36,326 bases of DNA from Candidatus Thiomargarita nelsonii (GCA_000785145.2 JSZA02000070.1:1-36326), one strand, 5' to 3'; positions 1 through 7,646 are shown, counted from the stretch's first letter. The notes: generated from the sequence alone by a model not told the origin. Numbers and translations: made by a program.

Positions 1-2
1 CT

Positions 3-1220
3 CAGGATTTGGATGAGATTCGCATTGAGAAAGGGACTTATGAGTGTAATGGGCTGGAAATTCCTAGCAGTAAGAAATTTGAACATGGGATTAAGGTTTC
101 TGGTGGTTGGGATAGTGGGTTTGTGAGTCAGAGTGATGATGCGGCGGTGACGGTTTTGGATGGTGGTGCGAAAATGATAGATGGGGTTGAAAACTGGGAA
201 CAGTGTGAAGAGGCTGGCGGTGTGTGGAAACAGCTATGTTTCCAAGAAGAGCCACCAAGCAACGGAATTTTATCTGTGTCTGCTGATGGTTCTGTGGCAA
301 TAGAAGGGCTGTTCTTTCAAAATGGATATTCATCTCAGGGTGGAGCAATTTCTGGCAATGAAAAAGTAGGTATTGTGAATTGTGTATTTACTAACAATAG
401 TGGCGGGGCGGTTTCTTGGGTAGGTAATATTATTAACAGCACTTTTACCAATAATAGTGCTTTTGGTCTTGGTGGTGCTGTTTATGACTCAGGCAATATT
501 AGCTACAGCACTTTTACCAATAATAGTATTATTGGTTATGGTGGTGCTGTTTATGGGGCAGGCAATATTACCAACAGCACTTTTACCAATAATAGTTCTT
601 CTAATAATGGTGGTGCTGTTAATGGGGCAGGCAATATTATCAATAGCACTTTTACCAATAATAGTGCTTCTGATAATGGGGGGGCAGCTTATTTTTCAGG
701 CTCCATTGTCAACAGCACCTTCACCAACAACAATGCAGATGAGAATGGCGGGGCGGTTTATTTGTATGATTCTTCCACTATAACCAACAGCACTTTCACC
801 AAAAACAGTGCTCAAAATGGTGGGGCTATTTCTGGTGAATATCGTGATAAGAGTAGCATTGTCAATAGCACCATTGTCAATAACAATGGCGGCGGATTTT
901 ATGGCGCAGGCACTATTCTAAACACCATCTTCGCACAAAATAAAATAGGCGAAGAAGCCAATGACATTACCCCATACGGTGACTTGCATGTGGACTACAC
1001 CCTTGTCAATAACATCTCAGGCGCAGTTGATTTAGGTACTCACTTCATCATGGGCGAGCCACGCTTCGTAGATGCTGAAAATGGTGATTTCCATTTACGC
1101 TCAGATTCTCCGGCTATTGATGTCGGTGATGATAGTGTGGTTGAAGTTGAAGTTGATCTTGATGGTAATCCGCGGATTGTTGGTGGGGCTATTGATCTTG
1201 GGGCTTTTGAGCGTCAGTAG
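3..1220 (+). CDS. Right-handed beta-helix surface protein with choice-of-anchor Q-type C-terminus, 5'-partial
   Basis: The frame is open to the left window edge, so the true start lies upstream; the first in-window start-like codon is a TTG at 9. The middle of the protein is a run of about eight imperfect repeats of roughly 20 residues built on NSTFTNNSA...NGGAVY, the Asn/Gly/Ser-rich pattern of right-handed parallel beta-helix and polymorphic outer-membrane repeats. The C-terminus ends DLDGNPRIVGGAIDLGAFE, typical of choice-of-anchor Q proteins. Such proteins are normally exported and sit at the cell surface; no catalytic residue can be named. The DNA repeats (for example 436-460, 508-530, 580-600, 649-670) are nearly identical, suggesting recent expansion of repeat units. 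A second copy of the gene's last codons lies at 2961-3039. Confidence 0.85.
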   Translation, partial: QDLDEIRIEKGTYECNGLEIPSSKKFEHGIKVSGGWDSGFVSQSDDAAVTVLDGGAKMIDGVENWEQCEEAGGVWKQLCFQEEPPSNGILSVSADGSVAIEGLFFQNGYSSQGGAISGNEKVGIVNCVFTNNSGGAVSWVGNIINSTFTNNSAFGLGGAVYDSGNISYSTFTNNSIIGYGGAVYGAGNITNSTFTNNSSSNNGGAVNGAGNIINSTFTNNSASDNGGAAYFSGSIVNSTFTNNNADENGGAVYLYDSSTITNSTFTKNSAQNGGAISGEYRDKSSIVNSTIVNNNGGGFYGAGTILNTIFAQNKIGEEANDITPYGDLHVDYTLVNNISGAVDLGTHFIMGEPRFVDAENGDFHLRSDSPAIDVGDDSVVEVEVDLDGNPRIVGGAIDLGAFERQ

Positions 1221-1284
1221 AAATATTCTCTGAATCAGGATTGACAGGATTTTAATTATGAAAATTCTGATTCATACAATTAGT

Positions 1285-1397
1285 CTAGTGCTCTGTCAAT
1301 TTTATTTTTTTGGGTAATGTAGGGTGCGTACTCCGCACAAATAATCGGTAAAGGTGCGTAGGACGCACCCTACAAAACAACCTTGACAGAGTACTAG
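1285..1397. repeat. Miniature inverted-repeat element, family B (CTAG-flanked), copy 1
   Basis: The ends are CTAG-TGCTCTGTCAA and TTGACAGAGTA-CTAG. The interior holds two inverted copies of a GTAGGGTGCGT...ACGCACCCTAC module. Copies at 25185-25295 and 27650-27772 share the ends and interior. It carries no coding capacity, so it is a MITE-like element. CTAG is probably the duplicated target. Confidence 0.85.
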
Positions 1398-1442
1398 CTA
1401 CATAAATTTATGTATGTGCCGTTTATAACTGAGGAACTTATA

Positions 1443-1646
1443 TTGACAAACCCAATCAATACCATGCAAAAAATGGACAAAACCCATTTTTCAGTCGCGT
1501 CACTTTTTGACGCATCTGACGAAAAAGAATACTGGCTTTCCAAAAAACCTTTGGAACGTTTACAAGCAATGGAACTCATGCGGCAAATTAATTATGGCTA
1601 TGATCCAGTTACCACCCGACTTCAAAGAATTCTTACAACTGCTTAA
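1443..1646 (+). CDS. Small hypothetical protein overlapping a nucleotidyltransferase remnant
   Basis: An open frame of about 67 codons. I place the start at TTG 1443 because GAGGA lies at 1431-1435; ATG codons at 1464 and 1473 are alternatives. The core reads MDKTHFSVASLFDASDEKEY followed by a charged helical stretch. It has no signal peptide or membrane segment. Its last 53 bases overlap the start of the nucleotidyltransferase remnant at 1594, so the two were probably translationally coupled. It may be the partner (antitoxin-like or adaptor) of that enzyme, but this rests on position alone. I do not recognise a named family. Confidence 0.55.
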   Translation: MTNPINTMQKMDKTHFSVASLFDASDEKEYWLSKKPLERLQAMELMRQINYGYDPVTTRLQRILTTA

Positions 1647-1948
1647 TTCCCATCAAGTTGAATATTTGCTCATTGGTGGATATGCCGTTGGCTATTATGG
1701 TTATCCACGAGCAACTGGAGATATTTTTTTTAGAAAAGGGAAAAATTACCCGAATGGGCGTACCACCGATGAGACTTGAAATTTTAAATACCATATCTGG
1801 CGTAAGTTTTGAAGAATGCTACGCTGACAGAACGATTGATGTTATTGATGGGGTTAAAATTAATTTTATTAGCATGTCTCATTTGAAAGCTAACAAAAAA
1901 GCGAGCGGTAGACACAAAGACTTAAATGACTTAGAAAACCTGCCATAA
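1594..1948 (+). pseudogene. Nucleotidyltransferase (AbiEii/MNT-like), internally deleted and frameshifted
   Basis: The first frame, from ATG 1594 or 1600, reads QLPPDFKEFLQLLNSHQVEY then LLIGGYAVGYYGYPRATGDI, the GG...G...R.T.D start of the nucleotidyltransferase fold. Around the T-run at 1722-1730 the reading jumps to another frame, which reads LEKGKITRMGVPPMRLEILN and runs to a stop at 1948. In this family the GG motif is followed by D-x-D and about 30 more residues before an F-x-x-G-K segment; here these are gone. The catalytic second Asp is therefore missing. An internal deletion that also shifted the frame is the simplest explanation. Such enzymes are often toxins or abortive-infection effectors. 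Confidence 0.75.
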
Positions 1949-1999
1949 AGAAAGATCCCATAAATAACAGCGATCAAACCGAAATTGACCAACAAAGGC

Positions 2000-2161
2000 A
2001 TGGAAATGGTGCGATTAAGAAATGCAATTGGTCATATCGGAATTGGCGTGGATGTTCTGGTTTACTCGCAAATGGAAATCAACAAGCGAGGACACATCCC
2101 AAGTTCTGCGCTCTATTATGCTCTAAAAGAAGGTAAAGTTCTCTATGACACAACCAACTGA
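2000..2161 (+). pseudogene. Minimal nucleotidyltransferase (MNT) C-terminal fragment
   Basis: An open stretch reads NAIGHIGIGVDVLVYSQMEI then GHIPSSALYYALKEGKVLYD, the usual C-terminal half of minimal nucleotidyltransferases (third acidic strand GVDVLV, then G-H-x-P-x-x-x-L-Y-x-A-L-x-E-G-K-x-LY). The N-terminal GS...D-x-D half is absent upstream, so this is a remnant. Its 3' end overlaps the ATG of a short following frame (2145), the usual layout of MNT-HEPN toxin-antitoxin operons. Confidence 0.65.
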
Positions 2162-2264
2162 AGAAGAATTACGTCAAGAAGCGCAACGATTTATGCAGCT
2201 TGCCGAAGTCGTAATGCGGCTGAACAACAGATCGGCTCAGAATAAAAATGACATTGAGACATAA
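2145..2264 (+). pseudogene. HEPN-type partner of the MNT fragment, N-terminal remnant
   Basis: A 39-codon frame starts at ATG 2145 inside the end of the MNT fragment and reads MTQPTEEELRQEAQRFMQLA. A short acidic helix start like this is common at the N-terminus of HEPN proteins paired with MNT. The frame then drifts into unrelated sequence and stops at 2264, so no RxxxxH active site remains. The identification rests mainly on gene order and is tentative. Confidence 0.4.
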
Positions 2265-2265
2265 C

Positions 2266-2629
2266 ATGCAAATATTCAAAAATCGTTGGTTTAACAAATG
2301 GGCTAAAAAAGAAAAACTTGCGGATAGCACGTTGAGAGCAGCGGTTGCAGAAATGGAGGATGGCTTGATAGATGCCGATCTTGGTGGTCATGTTGTAAAG
2401 AAACGGATTCCTTTACCGGGTAGAGGAAAACGTGGTGGTGCGCGTAGTATTATTGCTTATCGAAGAAAAAGCGTTTTTTATTTACGGCTTCGCTAAAAAT
2501 CAGCAAGCTAATCTTAGTGCGACAGAACTGGAAGCCTTGCAAATATTAGCCGCTGATGGATATGATAGTGCCACATTGAAAAAATTGGTTGAGCAAAAAA
2601 AGTTAATAGAGGTAAACAACGATGAATAA
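2266..2629 (+). pseudogene. RelE/HigB-type toxin, frameshifted
   Basis: ATG 2266 begins MQIFKNRWFNKWAKKEKLAD and continues to GRGKRGGARSIIAYR near 2461. The expected continuation EEKAFFIYGFAKNQQANLS is present but in another frame (about 2466-2629). This matches the HigB/RelE-like toxin with the pattern KxxxPGRGKRGGARxIIAY...FFIYGFAKN. The shift falls in the A-rich CGAAGAAAAAG stretch around 2460-2470 and corresponds to two missing bases or one extra. In the native frame the protein ends after 76 residues. The family acts as ribosome-dependent mRNA interferases. The stop overlaps the antitoxin start by 8 bases. Sequencing error or programmed slippage remain possible. Confidence 0.75.
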
Positions 2630-2927
2630 ATCAATCCTTGAAGTAGTGCATGAAACCGCGCTTGGATTGCATGAAGCAGGTGCTATGAAGCAGAAAACGC
2701 TGCGAGAAATTGAATCCTTGTGCATACCGCCAGTCAACAAATACAGCGCGAACCAAATCAAGTTGATACGTTTAAAAAACGAAGTGAGTCAGTCTGTGTT
2801 TGCCGCGTATTTAAATACCAGCCCATCCACTGTGCAAAAGTGGGAGTCTGGCCGAAAGAAACCTAACGGGGCATCTCTAAAGTTATTGGATATGGTCGAG
2901 CAAAAGGGTCTGGATGTTTTAACTTAA
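2622..2927 (+). CDS. HigA-type antitoxin, XRE-family helix-turn-helix
   Basis: 101 residues, intact. The C-terminal half, from about residue 45, is an XRE-type HTH: IRLKNEVSQSVFAAYLNTSP then TVQKWESGRKKPNG. This is the form seen in HigA/NadS-like antitoxins encoded downstream of HigB-type toxins. It would neutralise the toxin and repress the operon. The ATG overlaps the toxin's last 8 bases, so it depended on coupled translation. With the toxin frameshifted, it is now probably an orphan DNA-binding protein. Confidence 0.85.
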   Translation: MNKSILEVVHETALGLHEAGAMKQKTLREIESLCIPPVNKYSANQIKLIRLKNEVSQSVFAAYLNTSPSTVQKWESGRKKPNGASLKLLDMVEQKGLDVLT

Positions 2928-2960
2928 TACCTGAATGATTGGCGCCTCGCCATTTATAAC

Positions 2961-3039
2961 GCTGAACACGAAATTGATCTTGACAGTAAACCTCGTCTTG
3001 TTGGCGGGGCTATTGATCTTGGGGCTTTTGAGCGTCAGT
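2961..3039 (+). pseudogene. C-terminal fragment of the beta-helix/choice-of-anchor Q protein
   Basis: The frame reads EIDLDSKPRLVGGAIDLGAF then ERQ, the same ending as the gene stopping at 1220. Bases 3006-3039 are identical to 1185-1218 (34 bp). Nothing upstream in this frame resembles the beta-helix, and the fragment reads through where the first copy stops. It is a second gene end, left by duplication or by insertion of the intervening TA cluster. Confidence 0.85.
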
Positions 3040-3040
3040 C

Positions 3041-3087
3041 GGTAAAATATAGTACAACGGATTTACGGAATAAACGGATTTATTCAA
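3041..3087. repeat. Dispersed AGTACAACGGATT repeat
   Basis: The TAGTACAACGGATT...AAACGGATT stretch recurs with variation at 10627-10660 and, in inverted sense, at 25152-25184. It has no coding content. Confidence 0.5.
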
Positions 3088-3107
3088 TGCTATAAACTAA
3101 TCAGTAT

Positions 3108-3145
3108 ATGTAGGGTGGAGATCGCTGTGCGTATCCACCCTACAT
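3108..3145. repeat. Palindromic TGTAGGGTGGA repeat
   Basis: ATGTAGGGTGGA and its inverted partner TCCACCCTACAT enclose a short loop. The same palindrome, loop changed, occurs at 11351-11389, and a longer version at 22952-23034. Confidence 0.7.
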
Positions 3146-3183
3146 GCTAATAGCATTAATCAATCATAGCACCGAGAAAAAAA

Positions 3184-3948
3184 ATGAGGAAAAAATTAAT
3201 GTTGAATAAAATCAATTTAAGCCTTGGTAAAGCTTTATCAATACAGCGTACCGGGTGGACTACAACTCAACATGATGCTTTAATTTATGCTTTTATTGAT
3301 GAAGTAAAAAATCATCCTGATTATCAGTTAGCAAAATCGGGTCATTATGAACACGCGGTTTTATTAGCACAATCTTTTATCAATGATAATATTATTCAAA
3401 AAATAGATAACAACTATAAAAACCCTATTATTTTGCCAATTATGGCAGAAGAAAAACAGGGGAAAAATGCTATTCCAATGGGAATGGCTGATGTTATAAA
3501 TAGATATACAGGTTGGAAAGTATCTGAAAATATATATCAAATAAATAAAGCTGGACATACTGGAGCCAATGGTTGGCACAGGATAACTACGCCCGCCCTA
3601 TTTATGGGGGATGTTATTATAGATGCTGAGTATCTAATATTAGATGATTTTATTGGAATGGGTAGCACTCTTGCCAATATCAAGAGCTTTATTGAAAACG
3701 CAGGCGCCAAAATTGCAGGTTTTGAGGTATTAACAGGCAAACCTGAATCATCTCAACTCTATCTGAGAAGTAAAACACTTGAAAACTTAAGAGAAAAACA
3801 TGGAAAATTTGAAAAAGAATTCAAAGAAATTGTTAAATTCGACTACTCCTGTCTCACAGAATCAGAAGCTAGATATTTACTCAGGGCTAAAACTATTGAA
3901 CGAATCAGAAATCAACTCACTCGCTCAATTTGTGAAAACGACGGCTGA
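3184..3948 (+). CDS. Phosphoribosyltransferase-like protein
   Basis: 254 residues from ATG 3184, or 249 from ATG 3199; the second is better placed behind GAGG at 3186-3189. At about residues 151-175 it has YLILDDFIGMGSTLANIKSF, which fits the PRPP-binding loop of type I phosphoribosyltransferases (hydrophobic strand, two acidic residues, then G-x-G/T-S/T). It is followed by AGAKIAGFEVLTGK, the next beta-alpha unit. There is no signal peptide or membrane span. The substrate cannot be told; free-standing PRTases of this type are common on mobile DNA. It stands alone between a gene fragment and repeats, so no operon helps. The C-terminal 70 residues are charged and unassigned. Confidence 0.7.
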   Translation: MRKKLMLNKINLSLGKALSIQRTGWTTTQHDALIYAFIDEVKNHPDYQLAKSGHYEHAVLLAQSFINDNIIQKIDNNYKNPIILPIMAEEKQGKNAIPMGMADVINRYTGWKVSENIYQINKAGHTGANGWHRITTPALFMGDVIIDAEYLILDDFIGMGSTLANIKSFIENAGAKIAGFEVLTGKPESSQLYLRSKTLENLREKHGKFEKEFKEIVKFDYSCLTESEARYLLRAKTIERIRNQLTRSICENDG

Positions 3949-3994
3949 AAGGATTAACAAAAGGTAAATTAGGGATGGTTGTACGAGTCGGGCT

Positions 3995-4064
3995 AGTCCA
4001 AAGCTAAAGCTTTGGACTCCAAGTGACTTCTTCGTTGTTGGAGTCCAAAGCTTTAGCTTTGGAC
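3995..4064. repeat. Two copies of short palindrome family A, in tandem
   Basis: AGTCCAAAGCTAAAGCTTTGG at 3995-4020 and GGAGTCCAAAGCTTTAGCTT at 4040-4064, 19 bp apart. Each folds on itself (GTCCAAAGC/GCTTTGGAC). Confidence 0.85.
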
Positions 4065-4127
4065 TTTTGCCGGAGCAGGTTTGCTTTCCGCGTCATAAGC
4101 TACGCTTATCGTGGCGTATAGTTGCAA

Positions 4128-4575
4128 TTATTTTGCCTGAGAAAAAGCAACTTTCAAATCCTGTTCAAACTTTGCCGCTTGTGGACATATTCGTTTAATT
4201 TCTTCCCAATTTTCTAACACAATGGGTATAAATTGTTGATAGTCTCGCGCCGTTTTTTTAGCGATCCTTCTTTCCGTCTTAACAAACGACGAGGTTTTTT
4301 ATAGCCTTGATTACTGATAATCATATCTGGTTTTTGCACACACTCTAACGGTTGTTGTGGAGGATTATGGTAAGGCGTTTGAGTGTCATAGGCGGCAAGT
4401 ACCCACGCTTCCGTATTATCGGCTGGCAAACATAACACTAATTTATCATCCGTGATCGGCGAGCCGAGCCAATTCATAAGCATTTGTGCTAGTGCATCAA
4501 TTTATCAATTAATGCGGCTAATAACATACTGTCAGTGGGGCCTTCAGCCACGATGCCAATAGTCAACGGCTTCAT
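4128..4575 (-). pseudogene. TOPRIM-like/DUF4276-type partner of the ATPase, frameshifted
   Basis: Minus strand. ATG 4575 gives MKPLTIGIVAEGPTDSMLLA, the E-G-x-T/P-D opening of TOPRIM-like and DUF4276-type proteins, but a stop follows at about codon 28. The next frame reads MLMNWLGSPITDDKLVLCLP then ADNTEAWVLAAYD down to about 4257. At the A-run near 4252-4258 the frame shifts again and the natural C-terminus (DYQQFIPIVLENWEEIK ... FSQAK, stop at 4128) is in another frame. So there are two disruptions. Its start overlaps the ATPase stop by 4 bases (ATGA), so they formed one operon. This order, ATPase then TOPRIM-like protein, is used by several anti-phage systems; which one is not decidable. 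Confidence 0.7.
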
Positions 4576-5308
4576 AACCTTGGCACTCCCCCTAAAAGCC
4601 CCATAACCCATAAATCGGATAAAGTCATACCATCTTGACCTACTAATTCCTCTGTAACGGTGACACGGTTTATCGTCGAATAACCGCTGTTATCACGATC
4701 TATCGCAAATAAACGAATTCTTTCATCAAGAATATCAATTCCATCTAAAACTAAAGGATTATGAGTGGTCAAAAAGGCCACGGGTTGGTTTGGATTACCC
4801 AAAATCGCCTGACAAAATAAGTCCACCGTAGCGCGAGCTAAACGCGGGTTTAAAGCTTGGTCAAAATTTTCGACTGCAAAAAGACGCGGCGCCTGTGAAT
4901 GCATAGCTATCGTCAATAAAAATAATACATAAAGACTGCCTTCGCTGGCATCATAAGCCGTCAGCACATTATTATTTTCTGGCATAAAACGATCTGTAAA
5001 TCGAATCACTTTTTGCAATCTGGGCACATAAGGAGATAAAATTTCTACACTAGCCACTCCAGTTGTAATATTATCTGTCCAGTCAAGCATATCCAACACA
5101 TCATCCAAATCTAAATGTCCATAAGTTTCGTTTTTTAGATCTATAACCTCTTCAATCGCTTCTGCCAGTCGATTGCCACAAAAACTCATAGGAAAATCGG
5201 TTTCAAGTGGCACCATATCGGTCACCAAATCATGATTTGCCCGGGTTCAAATTCTTGGTCAACAATGGATTTAAAGCCTTGAATGCGTATTTTTTTTAGG
5301 CTGTTCAT
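4572..5308 (-). pseudogene. AAA/ABC-type ATPase (OLD/RecF-like) lacking Walker A
   Basis: Minus strand. ATG 5308 opens MNSLKKIRIQGFKSIVDQEF, a classical SMC/RecF-like N-terminus that should lead into GxNGxGKS. After 28 codons a stop intervenes, and the reading resumes in another frame at about 5228 as LVTDMVPLETDFPMSF. The rest is open to 4572 and holds the signature-like YDASEGSLYVLFLL, the Walker B-like PRLFAVENFDQALNP and the switch strand VAFLTTHNPLVLDG. Walker A and the following 100 or more residues are deleted. The remaining C-terminal part has about 218 residues, so the enzyme cannot bind ATP normally. Downstream is the TOPRIM-like partner. Confidence 0.8.
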
Positions 5309-5330
5309 GTTATAGTTGTCCAGAAAAGTT

Positions 5331-5574
5331 GTTTCGGGAAATCCGCGCAGCGAAATTCCCGAAACAACGACTCAAAGTGACTTCGTATCGGGAAATCCGC
5401 GCAGCGAAATTCCCGAAACAACGACTCAAAGTGACTTCGTATCGGGAAATCCGCGCAGCGAAATTCCCGAAACAACGACTCAAAGTGACTTCGTATCGGG
5501 AAATCCGCGCAGCGAAATTCCCGAAACAACGACTCTGTTTCGGGAATGGAGCGCAGCGGATTTCCCGAAACAAC
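5331..5574. repeat. 54-bp tandem hairpin array upstream of lutB
   Basis: Four units begin at 5334, 5388, 5442 and 5496, exactly 54 bp apart; a fifth, variant module is at 5537-5574. Each unit has inverted arms TTTCGGGAAATCCGC and GCGAAATTCCCGAAA around a CAG centre, followed by the linker ACGACTCAAAGTGACTTCGT. The period is divisible by three, so several frames on both strands stay open through it; I do not regard these as genes. The array fills the gap between the divergent ATPase remnant and lutB. Confidence 0.9.
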
Positions 5575-5609
5575 GAAAAACCTCTTTAAAATTTTTTCAA
5601 CTTTCAAAA

Positions 5610-5638
5610 AAATCCTATTTTTTTAAAAAATAGGATTT
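5610..5638 (+). promoter_or_regulatory. AT-rich hairpin abutting the lutB start
   Basis: Perfect 14-bp arms AAATCCTATTTTTT (5610-5623) and AAAAAATAGGATTT (5625-5638). The right arm ends on the first two bases of the TTG start at 5637 and buries AGGA. It could be a terminator of upstream transcription or a structure limiting lutB initiation. The same stem recurs at 27231-27263. Confidence 0.5.
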
Positions 5639-7037
5639 GAGTAAAAAAACAGTGAAATCCACCGCTCATGCTTTTAAATCACAAGCCAAGCGGGCATTAA
5701 AAAATGTCAGCTTACAAAATGCGCTTGCAAGAACCAAAAGTCATTTTATTGATAATCGTCGCATTGCTGTCGATGCTTTGCCAGCATTTGAGTCTTTGCG
5801 ACAACGTGCCACTGATATTAAAGAACATACGCTAGCACATTTAGATTTTTATTTGGAACAATTTGAAAAACAAGTACAAGCCAGCGGTGGTCAAGTCCAT
5901 TGGGCGGAGACTGCACAAGAGGCGTGTGAGCAGATTGTGTCGATTTGCCAAGGGGCGCATCGTGTGGTTAAGGGTAAATCTATGGTCAGTGAAGAAATTG
6001 CCCTGAATAGTGCGTTGGAGCAGGCGGGGTTTGAGGTGATTGAAACTGATTTGGGGGAGTATATTATTCAGTTGGCTAAGGAGCCGCCTAGTCATATTAT
6101 TGCGCCTGCTGTGCATAAAACTCGTGAAGAGGTGGCTGATTTATTTTATCAACATCATGGGGAACGTTTAAGCGATATTCCTGATTTGGTCAACAAAGCG
6201 CGTCAGGTATTGCGCGATAAGTTTTTAAGTGCTGATGTGGGGATAACCGGTGCTAATTTTTTGATCGCTGAAACGGGCTCAACCGTTATTGTCACTAATG
6301 AGGGTAATGGTGATTTAACGAGTACTTTACCGCGTGTGCATATTGTGGTGGCGAGTATAGAAAAAGTTGTGCCTAGTTTGAAGGATGCTAGTATTTTATT
6401 GCGTTTGCTGGCGCGGAGCGCGACGGGGCAGGATTTGACTGCTTATACGACTTTTTCTACAGGACCACGCCGTTCTGATGATTTAGATGGTCCAGAGGCT
6501 TTTCATGTGGTTTTGGTCGATAATGGGCGCTCGGAGATGCTTGGTAATGATTTTCATGATATGTTACGTTGTATCCGTTGTGGTGCCTGTTTGAATCATT
6601 GCCCTGTTTATGGTGCTGTGGGGGGACATGCTTATGGTTGGGTTTATCCTGGTCCAATGGGTTCAGTGCTAACGCCGTTGATCTTGGGTTTAAAAGAGGC
6701 CAAGAATTTGCCTAATGCTTGTACTTTGTGTGGTCGCTGTAAAGAGGTGTGCCCGATGCAAATTCCTTTGCCGAAATTGTTGCGCCAGTTGCGCGTTAAT
6801 GAAACTAAGGTGTCCCGTGTGCCTTCTGTTTTGAAGTTATGGGCTTTTTTTGCAAAACGTCCCCGTCTTTATCATCGTTTGGCGGCTCTGAAAATAGGTT
6901 TGTTAGGTAAATTAGCTGGTCGTCGGGGAGCGTTTCGCCATTTGCCTTTTGCAGGGGGATGGACAGCCTCGCGTGATTTGCCAGCGCCGCAGGGTGAAAC
7001 GTTTATGGCAGCTTGGAAAAAACAGCAGGAGAAGTGA
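5637..7037 (+). CDS. lutB: LutB/LldF-type iron-sulfur subunit of L-lactate oxidation
   Basis: 466 residues, about the usual length for LutB/LldF. Residues 1-300 are the LUD domain (GITGANFLIAETGSTVIVTN, then HIVVASIEKVVPSL). Two ferredoxin-type clusters follow: C312-IR-C315-GA-C318-LNH-C322-P and C362-TL-C365-GR-C368-KEV-C372-P, all eight cysteines present. In the LutABC complex this protein passes electrons during oxidation of L-lactate to pyruvate at the inner membrane. The start is uncertain: TTG 5637 directly follows an in-frame TAG and has no spaced ribosome-binding site; GTG 5652 is an alternative. lutC overlaps its stop. No lutA is present in the window; upstream lie the hairpin array and a gene remnant. 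Confidence 0.92.
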   Translation: MSKKTVKSTAHAFKSQAKRALKNVSLQNALARTKSHFIDNRRIAVDALPAFESLRQRATDIKEHTLAHLDFYLEQFEKQVQASGGQVHWAETAQEACEQIVSICQGAHRVVKGKSMVSEEIALNSALEQAGFEVIETDLGEYIIQLAKEPPSHIIAPAVHKTREEVADLFYQHHGERLSDIPDLVNKARQVLRDKFLSADVGITGANFLIAETGSTVIVTNEGNGDLTSTLPRVHIVVASIEKVVPSLKDASILLRLLARSATGQDLTAYTTFSTGPRRSDDLDGPEAFHVVLVDNGRSEMLGNDFHDMLRCIRCGACLNHCPVYGAVGGHAYGWVYPGPMGSVLTPLILGLKEAKNLPNACTLCGRCKEVCPMQIPLPKLLRQLRVNETKVSRVPSVLKLWAFFAKRPRLYHRLAALKIGLLGKLAGRRGAFRHLPFAGGWTASRDLPAPQGETFMAAWKKQQEK

Positions 7038-7645
7038 TGAATCAAGCGCGTGAGTCAATTTTAAAAAATATTCGTCAGGGATGTGATGATGAAGTGGTTA
7101 AGAGTTTAGTTGATGATTTTGTTGTTGATGATTTGGGGGAAAGCTTAATTTGTTCATTTATCAATAATTTGGAGTCCGTTGCTGGTACAGTGGAGTTAAT
7201 TCCCAATGATAAGGAAATTCCTTTTGTCATTGAGGATTTTTTGCAAAGACATAATTTGCCTCAAGAAATGGTGGTAGATGCTTGTTTAAAATCTTTGCCT
7301 TGGCCGAATAAATTGCGTCGGGCTTTCCGTGCGGCTCAAGCAGATGATGTGGTCAGTGTGTGCTGTGCATTTGCAGGTATTGCGGAAACGGGTAGTGTTG
7401 TTTTGTTGTCCAGCCCAGGTAGTCCGACTACGTTGAATTTTTTACCGGACAATCATATTGTGATCTTACGCAAAGATAATTTGGTGGCACAGATTGAGGA
7501 GGTTTGGGCGCGTTTGGATGCTATGCCTCGTAGTATTAATATTATTACAGGTCCTTCACGCACGGCTGATATTGAGCAAACGCTTCAGTTGGGGGCGCAT
7601 GGTCCTCGACGCTTGCATGTGATTTTGGTGGATAGGTGTGTGTGA
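7037..7645 (+). CDS. lutC: LutC/LldG-type LUD-domain protein, L-lactate utilisation
   Basis: The ATG at 7037 shares a base with the lutB stop (TGATG), behind CAGGAGAAG, so it is translationally coupled; I prefer it to an in-frame TTG at 7013. The 202 residues contain the LUD fold pattern GIAETGSVVLLSSPGSPTTL, FLPDNHIVIL and ITGPSRTADIEQTLQLGAHG, closing with RRLHVILVD. It is the small third subunit of the LutABC lactate oxidation complex, cytoplasmic, with no membrane segment. The N-terminal 80 residues are acidic and less conserved. Confidence 0.9.
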   Translation: MNQARESILKNIRQGCDDEVVKSLVDDFVVDDLGESLICSFINNLESVAGTVELIPNDKEIPFVIEDFLQRHNLPQEMVVDACLKSLPWPNKLRRAFRAAQADDVVSVCCAFAGIAETGSVVLLSSPGSPTTLNFLPDNHIVILRKDNLVAQIEEVWARLDAMPRSINIITGPSRTADIEQTLQLGAHGPRRLHVILVDRCV

Positions 7646-7646
7646 A

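Noticed and set aside
457..783. Hydrophobic 108-codon plus-strand frame
   Set aside because: It is the shifted-frame shadow of the NSTFTNNSA repeats of the beta-helix gene.
2266..2629. Programmed frameshift in the HigB-type toxin
   Set aside because: The A-rich site is suggestive, but no slippery heptamer with downstream structure is evident; ordinary decay or a base error is simpler given the decayed neighbours.
5331..5574. CRISPR array
   Set aside because: The linkers between hairpins are identical, not unique spacers, and there are no cas genes.
5305..5633. Several open frames on both strands through 5305-5633
   Set aside because: They are by-products of a 54-bp repeat whose length is a multiple of three; the products are simple repeats with no start signals.
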